Positions 11,561-21,475 of a stretch of DNA of 64,000 nt are shown one piece after another (the first letter of the stretch is position 1; every line of letters starts with the position of its first letter). Under the pieces are notes generated by a model. That model did no database searches, had not been told where the DNA came from, and saw only the letters and a program-made list of their open reading frames with translations. The stretch comes from Pegoplata infirma (lineage: Eukaryota; Arthropoda; Insecta; Diptera; Anthomyiidae), in NCBI GenBank assembly GCA_963921195.1, contig OY992537.1, forward strand, positions 56,134,313 through 56,198,312. Direction: 5' to 3'. The position numbers and the translations under genes are program-made.

Positions 11561-11839
11561 TTTTTGCATTTTTTCTTGCATTTCACATTTCTTCGAAAAG
11601 AACTTATGAACATTTTATACAGGTCGAAAGGTTTTTTTGAAGGCCTATTCAATGGTATATTGTTCGTGCCGAAATTCGTTAAGTACGTTATTGTCAAAAA
11701 TGTGAAACCGTTGGGGTAGTTTATATGGAGATAATAATCTACATAAAAATTCAGCTGTTCCCATATTTGGCGAAAAATAGTTCGGCTTTTATTTTTTCCG
11801 AAAGCCCATATTTTCTCATAAGGTCGTTTGTTTATTTTT

Positions 11840-12000
11840 GGTATGACCCAAAGACCATTTTTGGGAAAATGGAGTTAGGAATCAATTGTATATGATTAAT
11901 ATGTCCTCTTTCCAAATCCGTAACCTATTTTTTTATATATCGTATAAATTAGAAGATATCCAGCCCTAACTTTGCTTCATATCCCCAATATTAACATTGT
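11840..12000 (+). repeat. Direct repeat partner of 15430-15590
   Basis: The phrases GTATGACCCAAAGACCATTT, GAATCAATTGTATATGATTA and AAGATATCCAGCCCTAACTT recur in the same order, with substitutions, at 15430-15590. The 3.3 kb TIR element (12025-15300) lies between them. A reverse copy of the first phrase is near 15870-15895. Confidence 0.65.
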
Positions 12001-12044
12001 CTTAACATTGGTTTGCTGCATACGTAACCTGACCAACTGCTTTT

Positions 12045-12112
12045 GACTAAAAAGCGGGATCGAAAGGTTGAAAAAGCGGGATTTTGATCTAAAAAGCGGG
12101 ATATTTTTTAAT
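12045..12112 (+). repeat. AAAAAGCGGGAT units, left end
   Basis: Three spaced copies of AAAAGCGGGAT directly inside the left terminus; about seven occur inside the right terminus (15175-15290), where one pair (GGGATAATCCCGCC) is inverted. Multiple subterminal repeats are often transposase-binding sites; that role is inference. Confidence 0.7.
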
Positions 12113-12349
12113 AAGTGAAATTTGCCTTGAACGAACCCACGAATATCCTCCAAAATGCACAAAATTCTGGAAATACTTTTATGGGATTTTAATTTTTTTA
12201 TGTAAAAAAATGCATACATAAGAACTTTGACTAAAAAAATTTTATTTTGATTACGTCAGCAAACATAGTCTCTAGTCTAAGGAATTTTTTTACCAACCTT
12301 GAGATAAAATATTTAAGAATCAAAAAAATTGCATATGAAAAACTAAAAT

Positions 12350-12660
12350 TAAATTAGAGTCGTAGACTGAATCTGATAACTTTTCTTATCATTTTCTAAG
12401 AGAAAGCAAACCTCATATATTTTTTATAGAAAATTGTTTCAGAACTCAAGACTGTCTTTAGAAAATATTTAGATACTTATTTGACTCAGAATTTAAGAAT
12501 ATTTTAAAAGAAAAATTATCTAAAATTTTAAGAATTCTTCTGTAGGAAAAATGTTTAAGAATCTTATAAATATCTTCTATAGAAAAAATCCATTGGTAAC
12601 TCTTAATTTCCTTAGAATAAAATATTTCAGAGTCTGACAAGAATTTTTCTAGAAAAAAAA
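12350..12660. repeat. Diverged relatives of the 35-base satellite
   Basis: Units of about 35 bases with CAGAATCT...TTTTTCTATAGAAAAA-like text, each differing by many substitutions. They are the same family as the homogeneous array at 21476-25850. Confidence 0.65.
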
Positions 12661-12822
12661 TCTATTACATTCACAACAACAAATAACATATTGTTGTAGT
12701 CCATTGGGCTATCATATGTGAAATGTTTTAAATATTTTTGTTGGTTATTGACAATCGTTGCCTTACTAGTATAGTACAATTTCTTCGTCTTTCTAATTCA
12801 CATTGTGGATAGAGTCGAATAT

Positions 12823-13776
12823 GTTCTTATTAGAGTTTTTCACGAGAATTCCCGGGACGGGAATTCCCGGGAATTCCCGTAAATTTTCGATCCCAAAATC
12901 CCGGGAAATAGAGCGGGAATTCCCGGGAATTTTGTCTCTTTTAAATTGACGATTTTTCGACTTCTTTTGATTATTTTGTATGTGAATTTTTAAAGATTTG
13001 TTTAAAATTCTTGATAATTGATGGCAGAAACGTACGCAGGGACCAGGAGGGCCCAAAAAGTATTCCAAGAGACCCCCTCTAACACTCAAAAATGTCATAA
13101 AATCTGAGAATTACGAAATGAAAAAGTCTCACAATAACTAAATCTTTGGTAGGATATAATTATCAGAACTTGATTCTTTTTTCAGAAGATGAGAAATTTT
13201 CTTTCTGAAACCTGCATTATAAAAATTTGCAGTATGATTATTTGTTTCTATAGAAAATATTTATGTCTCTGGGCATGATTCTTTTTTAATCGATAAAATT
13301 TTTTTTAATTTCAATTTCTTATAATTTCATTTCACTGTAACAGTTACATTCAATTTCAGAGACATAATTGAGAATTTCCTCTGCATCAGTTTCATTGTAT
13401 TTTAGAAGCAAAGCGTAGAGAACCAATTGTAAAAATGAATTGAGATGAATAAGAATAAATGATGAATTTCTATTATTAAAACAGATAAAGCGATGTGAAA
13501 TAACTTATTCCCTTAAAAATACTTTTAAAGGACTTCGACATATTTGGTCCATTTTTTTATAAAAACTGTGTAACAAAAATTGTTCTTTTTTTTCTCGAAA
13601 ATTATATTTTTTGTTTGTTTTGAAGGTACAAAATAAGGTTTTTATGGTGTTAAAAGCATTATCAATAGTGTAATCGAATTCATAAGGTTTTTATATATTT
13701 TTTTTTACCAAAAATTAGGGTTTTTAGTTTTGCGGGAAATGAAAAAGTCCGGGAAAAGAAAAACTCTAGTTCTTAT
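12823..13776. mobile_element. hAT-like TIR element with GGGAATTCCC cluster, target duplication GTTCTTAT
   Basis: The element occupies 12831-13768, flanked by GTTCTTAT at 12823-12830 and 13769-13776. Ends read TAGAGTTTTTC in inverse orientation, fitting hAT YARNG. The left subterminal region (12845-12945) has repeated GGGAATTCCC and CCCGGGA palindromes; the right has TTTGCGGGAAAT and CCGGGAAAAG as decayed partners. It contains no transposase. The minus frame at 12793-13098 crosses the element end and is not a gene. It lies inside the 12025-15300 element, so it is younger. Confidence 0.85.
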
Positions 13777-13799
13777 ACTTTAGTTTGTGCACAAACGAT

Positions 13800-14036
13800 T
13801 TGTCATTAGACTCGTTTGCTACTTTGTAGTAAATCGTTTCTATTTTTGCTAAATAATCTTGACAATGGAATCTTGACAAATTCCGAAACACTTGTCGATT
13901 AAGTCTTGCAAAAATGACCAACATAAATAAATTTAAAACAAAAAATAATTTTCTTGAAAATTATGCTATGAGAATATCATGGTTTTAATTAGTAAAGAAA
14001 ATAATGACCTCGAGCCAGAATATACATCCTCAAAAC
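13800..14036 (+). repeat. CTCGAGC repeat, right-arm copy 2
   Basis: Nearly the same as 10590-10830, but with a short A run (AAAAAATAATTTTC) in place of the 18-20 base A tract. The shared opening is GTCATTAGACTCGTTTGCTA. Confidence 0.7.
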
Positions 14037-14039
14037 TAA

Positions 14040-14950
14040 AATCGGATAATTTTTCTACAGGAAAAACGTTTCAGAATCTGATAGTTTTTTATGAGAAATA
14101 TATTTCAGAATCTTAGAATTTATTATATGGAAAAAGTGATTTTTCCTGTTTAAATAATACTTTAGAATCAGAGAATTTTTCTATAGGAAAAGTTTTTCAA
14201 AATTTATGATTTTTTCCAACAAGAAAAATGTTTTGGAATTTTTCTGTAGAAAATTATATCAGAATCTAAGTTTTTTTTCTTGTATGAAAAATCTCCCAGA
14301 ATCTGAAAATATTTCTGTTGAGAAATTTTATAAAGGAAGTGTGTCTTTGAGTCTGTAAATTTTTCTTCTGAAGTTGCGTCTTAAATTTTTCTTTAGAAAA
14401 ATGCCTTAGAACCTAATAATTTTTCTATATGAAATTATCTTAGAAAACATTGGAACTTTAAAAATTTCCCTTCTTTTTTTTCCCCCTTCTCAAATATTTT
14501 CTATAGAAAAATGGCCCTTGAAAAAATCGGTTGGATCTAATTTAATATGTTTGGATCTAAAAAATATAGTTTTATCTGATCAGGTCTTTTTGATCCGACG
14601 TTTTTCCACAATTTCAGGATCTGATCAGATTAAATTACGGATCAGAGTTCGAAATTGGAGACAAATTTCGTATCTGGTAGATCTTATCAGATACAAATGC
14701 CATCATTCGATTTTTACAAATCAGACCAGATCTAAGCAATTTTTTTCACGGGGCTATAAAATTTAAGAATTTATTTTTAGAAAAGGGTATCAGATTTTTT
14801 TTCAAGGAAGAATTTTTTAGAAACCGATAATTTTTTAGAATCTAAGATTTTTCTTTAATGAAAAATGTTTTAGCATTTGAGGATTTTTGTATACAAAAAA
14901 ATTCTAAGAATCTGAGAATTAGGAAACATGTATTTAAGTTTAATACTTTT
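14040..14950. repeat. Diverged 35-base satellite relatives
   Basis: A run of irregular units with CAGAATCTGA and TTTTTCTATAGGAAAA cores. A GATC-rich insert at 14520-14750 (repeated GGATCTAA and CTGATCAG) interrupts them. The plus frame 14518-14766 spans this insert and has no domain. Confidence 0.6.
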
Positions 14951-15308
14951 TATTGAAAGTTTTTTTCGGAATAATTTTATGTAAAAATTTAATTTTAATT
15001 TTTTGATTTAAATTAGTCCAGTAGGATTCTCTTCTGAACAGTTTTTTTGAGTAAACAAAATTTTTCTTAAAATTTTCTTTATACGGTAAGAAATAGTTAA
15101 TATGCTCAACAATATATTTCTCAAAATATTATTAAAATAACCTAAAAATTGTACATACTTTGCTATTTCAAAAGTCAAAAAGCGGGATAAAGCGGGATGA
15201 AGCGGGACTTTTGTTTAAAAAGCGGGATCGGAATTCAAGGCGGGATAAGACATCAAAAAGCGGGATAATCCCGCCAAAAGCGGGATGGTTGGTCAGGTTA
15301 TGCATACG

Positions 15309-16067
15309 CCAATTTTCTGCACATGCAGCAAATTTTACACCTAAAAGTTAAAATATTTTTCTCTACTTTTGTTTTGATGCATATAACGTTGAAAGGGTGC
15401 ATATCAAAACAAACTAAAAATTGATGCTTGGTTATTGGTGTGACCCATAAACCATTTGCCAAATGGAATTAGAAATCAATTGTTTATGATTGTTATGAAC
15501 TTTATTTTCATCCGGAATGAATTTATTGTAAGAATTTAAAGATATCCAGCCCCAACTTTGCTAATTATAGCCAAAATTAAAGATAATTTAATAAGGTAAA
15601 CTCAGGTTGACTTTGACCCACGTGAAAGAAAATTAAATTTGTTTAAGAAAATATTCATTTAAACGGGATATGGAGCAAAACGCGACCAAGTCTTTTTTTG
15701 TTTAAATCATAATAACTTTCGATATCTTGTGCAAAAACGTATAAAAATTTATATTTTTTCTTAAAACATTTTAAGCAATCGATACCAAAAGTAAAAAACA
15801 AATCTATCGTGTAGATTTTTAATAAAGTTGATGAGAAGTTTCTTTTTCGTTTTTCTCAAAACAAAGTAAATGGTCTTTGGGTCATACCAAAAATAAGCAA
15901 ACGAGGTGGCAACCCTTTTTTAAATTTGAGATTGGGCAGCTAAAAATTACATACACACAGAAAACAAATTTGCAAATTTCTAACTGAAATTCAGTTGTTG
16001 CAACAAAATTTAGTAGCAGCAACCGAATTTTGAGTTTATACAACTGAAAAATTCAGTTGGAAAATTA
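15309..16067. other. Unannotated A/T-rich stretch
   Basis: Apart from the direct repeat at 15430-15590 and its short reverse copy near 15870, nothing was recognised. No gene. Confidence 0.45.
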
Positions 16068-16228
16068 TTTTTTTTTATAAAAAAAAGTTTTTTACACAAA
16101 ATAAAATATTTCTAATCAAAAATGTAATTTTTTTCACGTTAGAAAATTTACTATCACTTAAAAAGGGCATTGTGGAGGGTATTCATAGATTCGGCCAAGT
16201 CGAATTTAGCTTTTCTACCTGTTTTTAT
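16068..16228 (-). mobile_element. DINE family A, 5'-end fragment
   Basis: Reverse complement of the family A 5' end: GGGCATTGTGGAGGGTATTC and CGGCCAAGTCGAATT match positions 1-45 inverted, and TTCACGTTAGAAAATTTAC matches about 57-76. The element stops after about 160 bases. It closely abuts the next DINE. Confidence 0.75.
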
Positions 16229-16281
16229 TAAATTCAATTGAAAAAAATTAAAAAAAAAACAAGTAAGAAAGTTATAGTCGG

Positions 16282-16988
16282 CCAAAAGGCAAATCTACTG
16301 ATTCGGCTTTACATCATCTGGTGACAGTTATAGAAAAAGTCTATAAGGAGAAGGAAATTGCTCTTTGTGCCTTTCTGGATATTGAGGGAGCTTTTGATAA
16401 TACTGGTTATGACTCCATTGAATCTGCACTTCGGTGTAGAGGTGTAGATCAGGGTACATGTAGATGGATTAAGAGCATGCTAGAGAGCAGGGAAATAACC
16501 GCATCTATGGGTTGCACTTGAGTCACAGTGAATGCCGTTAAAGGCTGTCCTCAGGGCGGCGTCCTATCTCCACTACTATGGTCCTTGGTGATAGACGACT
16601 TGCTTCAGAGGCTAGATAGGTTACGCGGACGATTTAGTAGTCATAGCAATTGGTAAATTCGATAATATCATCTCAGATATTATGTGCAACGCTCTACGTT
16701 TGGTAATGGGTTGGTGCACTGAACAGGGTCTTTCCATTAACCCTAACAAGACTATTATAGTCCCGTTTACTAGGAGAAGAAATCTCAATTTAGGTATAAT
16801 TTCCGTAGGGAATACTATTATCCAACTCTCTAAGGAGGTTAAATATTTGGGAGTTATCTTGGATACGAAACTTACTTGGAATTCACATTTAGACGGCACT
16901 ATCAGAAAGGCTATTGCGGCATTATGGGCAGCGAATAGGATTGTTGGTAGGACCTGGGGATTGAGCCCCAAAATGGTCATGTGGATCT
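16282..16988 (+). pseudogene. LINE reverse transcriptase, 5' portion
   Basis: The frame begins with KGKSTDSALHHLV, followed by the RT motif AFLDIEGAFDN with the first catalytic aspartate. A TGA at 16519-16521 interrupts it; reading resumes in frame as VTVNAVKGCPQGGVLSPLLW (the conserved PQGGVLSP block). A frameshift near 16615 leads to GYADDLVVIAIG, with the YADD catalytic box, then NPNKTIIVPF and VKYLGVILDTKLTWNSH. It runs to MVMWI, where the TIR element interrupts a codon. Reading continues at 18637. Not functional as it stands. Confidence 0.9.
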
Positions 16989-18636
16989 TAAAGGTGTCCT
17001 AACGACTAAGGTAATTTTTCAAAATCACTTTTTAATACTTGGTAGGGTCCTAAATTGTAGTTTTGTATCTAAAAATGAGTGAGCCAAAATTTGGAGACAA
17101 TCGGATAAAAATAACTCGTGCCGAAAATGGATTGAAGTTTTGGGACACTCTTATCTGATGAAAAAACACGTTTTTTCTAGTTTTTTTAAAAATATTGGTA
17201 TATGCTATTTTTTGTTAATTTTTTTGTTAAGTAATATGAAATTTAAGCTTTCCAAAAAGCTTAAAGAAATTCAAATCGGATGAAAAATAAGCATTTTACG
17301 CATACATGCCCCAGACCATTGCATGGTTTTTAAAGCCAAAATTTGAAATTTTTCAAAATTTTTAGGCAAAAAAATAAAAAAAATTAAATTTTACTTTATA
17401 ATTATATTAAATACATATTAGGTCTGTTCCACAACGTTACCGCGGGTGCCCGCGGGTACCCAAACCAGCCCGAAAAGCGTTCCCGTACGCAAAAATTGGG
17501 TAAATGAGAGAGTTTTTGAGAGAATAAATTAGTTTCTCATTTTACCGAACTTACCCGCACTTTATTTTCGGGTAAATTGGTAACAGTCAGATGTTGAAAA
17601 AACAGCTGTTTTTTTTTTGTGAAGCCAAATTGGAAATTTAAATAAAATAAAGAACTAAACCAAGGAAATGTGTTATACAATACAAAAAAAGATAATTTGT
17701 TATTAAAATAAACATTTACAATTTGTTTTCTTGTTTAAAGTAATTTTTCTTACGAAAATATTTTAGCGTTATTGGTTTGTTTACATTTTCTATTATTTTG
17801 GGCTTGAAATGTGGTTTTTAGCGTTCCCGTACTTTTGTGTATTTTTGTGGTATCGTGAGAAGTTTTTTGATTTGCTCTCATTTTACCAAACTTTACCCGG
17901 AAAGTTCTGGAACACACCTATTATAAATAAAAACTAACAGATATGGTAGTCTAACTTTTTTTTCATTTGGCGTGGGTAGTGATATAATTTCCGCGGATTC
18001 CAAAGAAAATGAGTTTTTCTAAAATAATTTAGCAAATATGGGAAACAATTTTCTGTATTGTATTATACGAAGTGAAATACATAAATTCTGTAAATTTTTT
18101 GAGAAATCGGGCATCTTTAACCCCTTTTCGTCGAGGTGAAATGACAAATTTGAGACGTTATACATTTCTATAATACAAAATATCTGCATATATCCGATTT
18201 CTCAAAAGTTACAGAATTTACGTTTTACACTTCGGTCCGCACAATAGAGCACAAATTTTCAAAAATTTGCTTAATTATTGTAGAAAAACTCATTTTATTT
18301 GGAATCCGCGAAAATTTTATCACTACCCGCGCCAAATAAAAAAAAAAGCTTGACTACCATATCTGCTATTTTTAATTTGATCATAAAGTAAAATTAAATT
18401 TTTACTATTTTTTTGCCTAAAAATTTTGAAAATTTTGAAATTCTGGCTCTAAAAACCATACAATGGTCTGGGGCATGTATGCGTAAAATGCTTATTTTTC
18501 ATCCGATTTGAATTTCTTTAAGCTCAACTCAACAGCCCCCAAATTTTGGCTCACTCATTTTTAGATACTAAAGAACAATATATGACCCTACCATAAAAAG
18601 GTGATTTTCGTTTTTAAGGACACCTCTAGTGGATCT
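16981..18636. mobile_element. hAT-like palindromic element inside the LINE, target duplication GTGGATCT
   Basis: The element occupies 16989-18628, flanked by GTGGATCT at 16981-16988 and 18629-18636; removing element and one duplicate restores the LINE frame. Ends are TAAAGGTGTCC and TAGAGGTGTCC (inverse), fitting hAT YARNG. Arms mirror each other: ATCTAAAAATGAGTGAGCC near 17078 faces its complement near 18550, and TCACTACCCGCGCCAAAT near 18320 faces about 17968. The left arm is lengthened by the nested element at 17421-17918. It is non-coding. Confidence 0.9.
17416..17923. mobile_element. 0.5 kb TIR element, innermost of the nest, target duplication TATTA
   Basis: The element occupies 17421-17918, with TATTA at 17416-17420 and 17919-17923. 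Termini GGTCTGTTCCACAACGTTACC and (inverse) GGTGTGTTCCAGAACTTTCC match at most positions. The interior repeats GCGTTCCCGTAC and TTACCC(G)A motifs in both orientations. It breaks the symmetry of the surrounding palindrome, so it inserted later. Duplication length is ambiguous, so the superfamily is open. Confidence 0.75.
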
Positions 18637-19877
18637 ACAAGATGATTGCAAGACCGATCATGACGTACGCTGCCATAGTCTGGTGCCCGAAGACTATGCA
18701 GGGGGATGCCACCGTAAGACTAGGCAAGATAAAGCGTCTGGCCTGAACTGTAATCACGGGTTCTATGAGAACCTGCCCAACTTTGGCCCAAGAAGCCATT
18801 TTGGGTCTCACACCTCTCGACATATTTATTAGATCTACGGCAACTATGGCTGCGCGTAGAATGAATATCGATTACTCTGACCCTCGCAACTTGAGCGGTC
18901 ACTCCAATATTCTTTCTTCAATAGGAATTAGGGAAAACCTAGATATGCCGACGGATAGAATAAACACTGTGCTTCGCTTTGGAAGGAAATTTGAGATCGT
19001 GATACCGAGTAGACCAGAGTGGGATGAAGGTGGTCCATATGTGGATGCTAGAAGCCTAAACTGGTATACTGACGGATCCAAAATGTCCTCTGCAGTTGGC
19101 GCTGGTGTCTACGGTCCAAACACGCGGATCTCCAAACCAATGGGTAGGTGGCCTACAGTTTTTCAGGCTGAAATTCAGGCGATTACAATATGCGCTAGAG
19201 TTAATATTGCAAAGGGTATGAAGGGTACTCATATTTCAATCTTCTCTGATAGCCAGGCAGCACTTCAAGCGCTGTCTTCTTGGGAATTTAAATCCAAAAT
19301 GACACTGGAATATTTTGACACCCTTCAACAGCTGGCCGGGAGAAACAAAATTACTCTATTTTGGATCCCTGGTCATAGAGGTTTTGAGGGTAATGAGATA
19401 GCGGATGAGCTTGCTAGAAATGCCTCCGCTACTCCTATGACCGGACCCGAACCCTATTGTGGGGTAAACTGGTCCACCTTCTCGAACATGATTAAGGGTT
19501 TGGAAAGAACCGACTTCTTAAACTTGTGGGAAAATTCAGGAGGTCTACGACAATCCAAAGCACTAATCGCTCCATTATCATATGGAAGTATACTTAATCA
19601 CACCAAAAGTGACATTAGGTTACTGACAGGTTTTCTCACCGGGCATTATAAGGTATATAATCACTTGCATAATTTAAACCTTTGTGCATCGTCTTTGTGT
19701 CGACTTTGTCTTGAGGAAGTGGAAATAACGCAACACATATTATGTGAGTGCGCCGCAATATGTGGGATCAGAAGACGGTTCTTAGACATGGAATTGCTTA
19801 ATTCTGAGGATATAAGGCTAGCTTCTCCATCCTCTGTTATAATGTTCATTAGGAACATTGAACAGAGTTTGAATTAG
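18637..19877 (+). pseudogene. LINE 3' part: RT thumb, RNase H and CCHC tail
   Basis: Continues from 16988: YKMIARPIMTYAAIVW, then a TGA near 18741 replacing a sense codon, then MRTCPTLAQEAILGLTPLD. From 18765 the frame is open to the stop at 19875-19877. RNase H motifs are complete: YTDGSK (about 19063), FQAEIQAI (about 19162), FSDSQAAL (about 19240), and WIPGHRGFEGNEIADELA (about 19362), so all four acidic residues and the histidine are visible. A C-x2-C-x8-H-x2-C motif (CRLCLEEVEITQHILC, about 19699) follows, as in LOA/R1-type tails. The intact RNase H against a broken RT suggests only moderate age. Confidence 0.9.
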
Positions 19878-20517
19878 ATTAATGGATCTCCGTACAAAAG
19901 ACCCATAAGGGTCGCAGTGCCGGTCGCATAGTCGGTCAAGACCGACCATATAAGACCCTACACCAGTGTTTTTCGGAAAATATGTCCCAAGTACAAACAT
20001 GGACCGATTGGATCTGTCTTTTGTTAGATTAAGTGTGGAAAACACACACAGATCAAATTTTAGTGGAATTGATTTATTTTTTTGTCAATAGAACGATTTA
20101 ACTGAATATCGGTCGAAATTTTTTTATGGGGGACTAAGTCCAAAAATGGTCCAATTATATTGCGATTTGATTAGGTTACTAAAGTTCACGTTTAACACAT
20201 AAAAACAAAATTTTTATCAAATATTTCCATTTTTATGAATTTTGAGGGAATTGTGTGAATATCGGGAGGGTAGTTTGTATGGGGACTACCAGAAGGACTG
20301 ACCCGATTTCTTTGAAATTTGGAATGATGATTCTTGCATACAAGATTTGATTACCTGCTAAATTTCAAAGCGATATCTATTATAATACGGTTATTAGAGT
20401 CATGTAAGCCGAATCCGTTTGTATGGGGGCTAGGGGTTAACATGGACCGATTTTTTCCAATTTCAGTAATTCAGTAATTCAAATTCAGGCTTCAGAGTGG
20501 TGTAGGGTATAAAAATT

Positions 20518-21475
20518 GTTTAACCAGATAAGACCCATTTTTTAAATAAAATGAAGTTAATCCTAATCTTAATCCAATGCAAAAAACAACATTAATTATT
20601 AAAAAAATTAAAAGGTTTTTTTTTTATGACATATTTAATCATATTAAAGAAAAGCTTCATCAATGTGATGAAATTTGTCATCAAATTGATTACAGCAAGT
20701 GATGAAATCATCAATATGATGCAGCATTTTTCCTCTAGTATAGACTTCGCTAAACTGACTTAAATTCCAGAAAAATATACCTAACACCTCAATTCATCCA
20801 TTTTGTAAAACCTGCCCTTCTCCAACACAAATTATTCATTGGGTTTTTTTCACTTGCAAAAATAACTGAAAATTAAAAGCGAAAAAAAGACAATTAAATA
20901 TTTTTTTTGTTATTAATGTTAAACGGTGTGTTATTGTTGTATAAATTTTGCATTAAATTAAAACAAGTTAATTGTTTACTTTTTTAATATACATTTTTTC
21001 CATTTAATTTTTTAATTTAAATTAAAAATGTTATTACATTTGTGCAAAAATACTAAATTAGATTTGTGTTATTTAGGTTGTAAAAATTTAATTAAAAGGA
21101 ATTTGTACGATGCTTACACAAATTTATAAAAGAGCTCGTATTAAACTAGTTTAATCTATAGACTTTGTGATGTGAATCTTTCAAAAAAAAATATATAAAA
21201 ACGGAAGTTATGTCAGGTTTAAAGTGTGCAAAAACAAATTAAGTTTAATTGTGGCCAGTTTTAAAAATTTTTTATTTTACAACTTTTTTTTTTAACAAAA
21301 ATGTTGTAATTCTAATGAAGAAATTGTAAAGTGGTAACAATTTCAACAGAAATTTGTTAAAGAGTACAACCAGAAAGGTTTTCAGTTACCAAAAGGTAGT
21401 TGTTTGTAAATTAAATTGAAAAAGTTGTTTTTAGGAATCATTTTTGCAATGGAAATAAGCTTTCCTAGAATTTTT
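20518..21475. other. Unannotated A/T-rich stretch before the satellite
   Basis: No gene. A cluster of inverted CATCA/TGATG words is present at 20640-20730 without clear ends. Confidence 0.45.

Larger units (their letters stand above)
12017..15308. mobile_element. 3.3 kb TIR element with 8-base target duplication (TGCATACG)
   Basis: The element occupies 12025-15300. TGCATACG stands at 12017-12024 and 15301-15308. Termini are TAACCTGACCAAC at both ends in inverse orientation, each followed by several AAAGCGGGAT-type units (12045-12110 and 15175-15290). The interior has no transposase frame; it is filled by diverged copies of the 35-base satellite (12350-12660 and 14040-14950), a nested TIR element (12831-13768) and a CTCGAGC repeat arm (13800-14036). 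The duplication length suggests hAT, but the ends do not match YARNG, so the superfamily is uncertain. Confidence 0.8.
16274..19935 (+). mobile_element. LOA/I-type LINE with 8-base target duplication ATAGTCGG
   Basis: The LINE occupies 16282-19927. ATAGTCGG is present on both sides (16274-16281, 19928-19935). It is 5'-truncated: it starts within the RT domain. It has a short 3' UTR and no poly-A, and carries RNase H, which is known for I, LOA and some related clades but not for typical Jockey or RTE elements. It is interrupted by the TIR element at 16989-18628. Confidence 0.85.
16255..20517 (+). mobile_element. DINE-like element, family B, split by nested insertions
   Basis: The 5' end AACAAGTAAGAAAGTTATAG lies at about 16258-16277. 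The element is split after ATAGTCGG (16274-16281) and resumes after the second ATAGTCGG (19928-19935) with ACCGACCATATAAGACCCT, CTACACCAG and a 3' end GGTGTAGGGTATAAAAA (about 20500-20516). The parallel copy at 45996-47480 shows the unbroken 5' sequence. This copy has lost the GACGGACG microsatellite and core near its 3' end. Confidence 0.8.

Noticed and set aside
12845..12945. GGGAATTCCC cluster as an immune-type enhancer
   Set aside because: The motif lies at a transposon end with inverted partners; transposon biology explains it without invoking host regulation.
18629..19081. Several overlapping frames on both strands near the RNase H
   Set aside because: Shadows of the LINE pseudogene, whose reading frame and motifs are clear.
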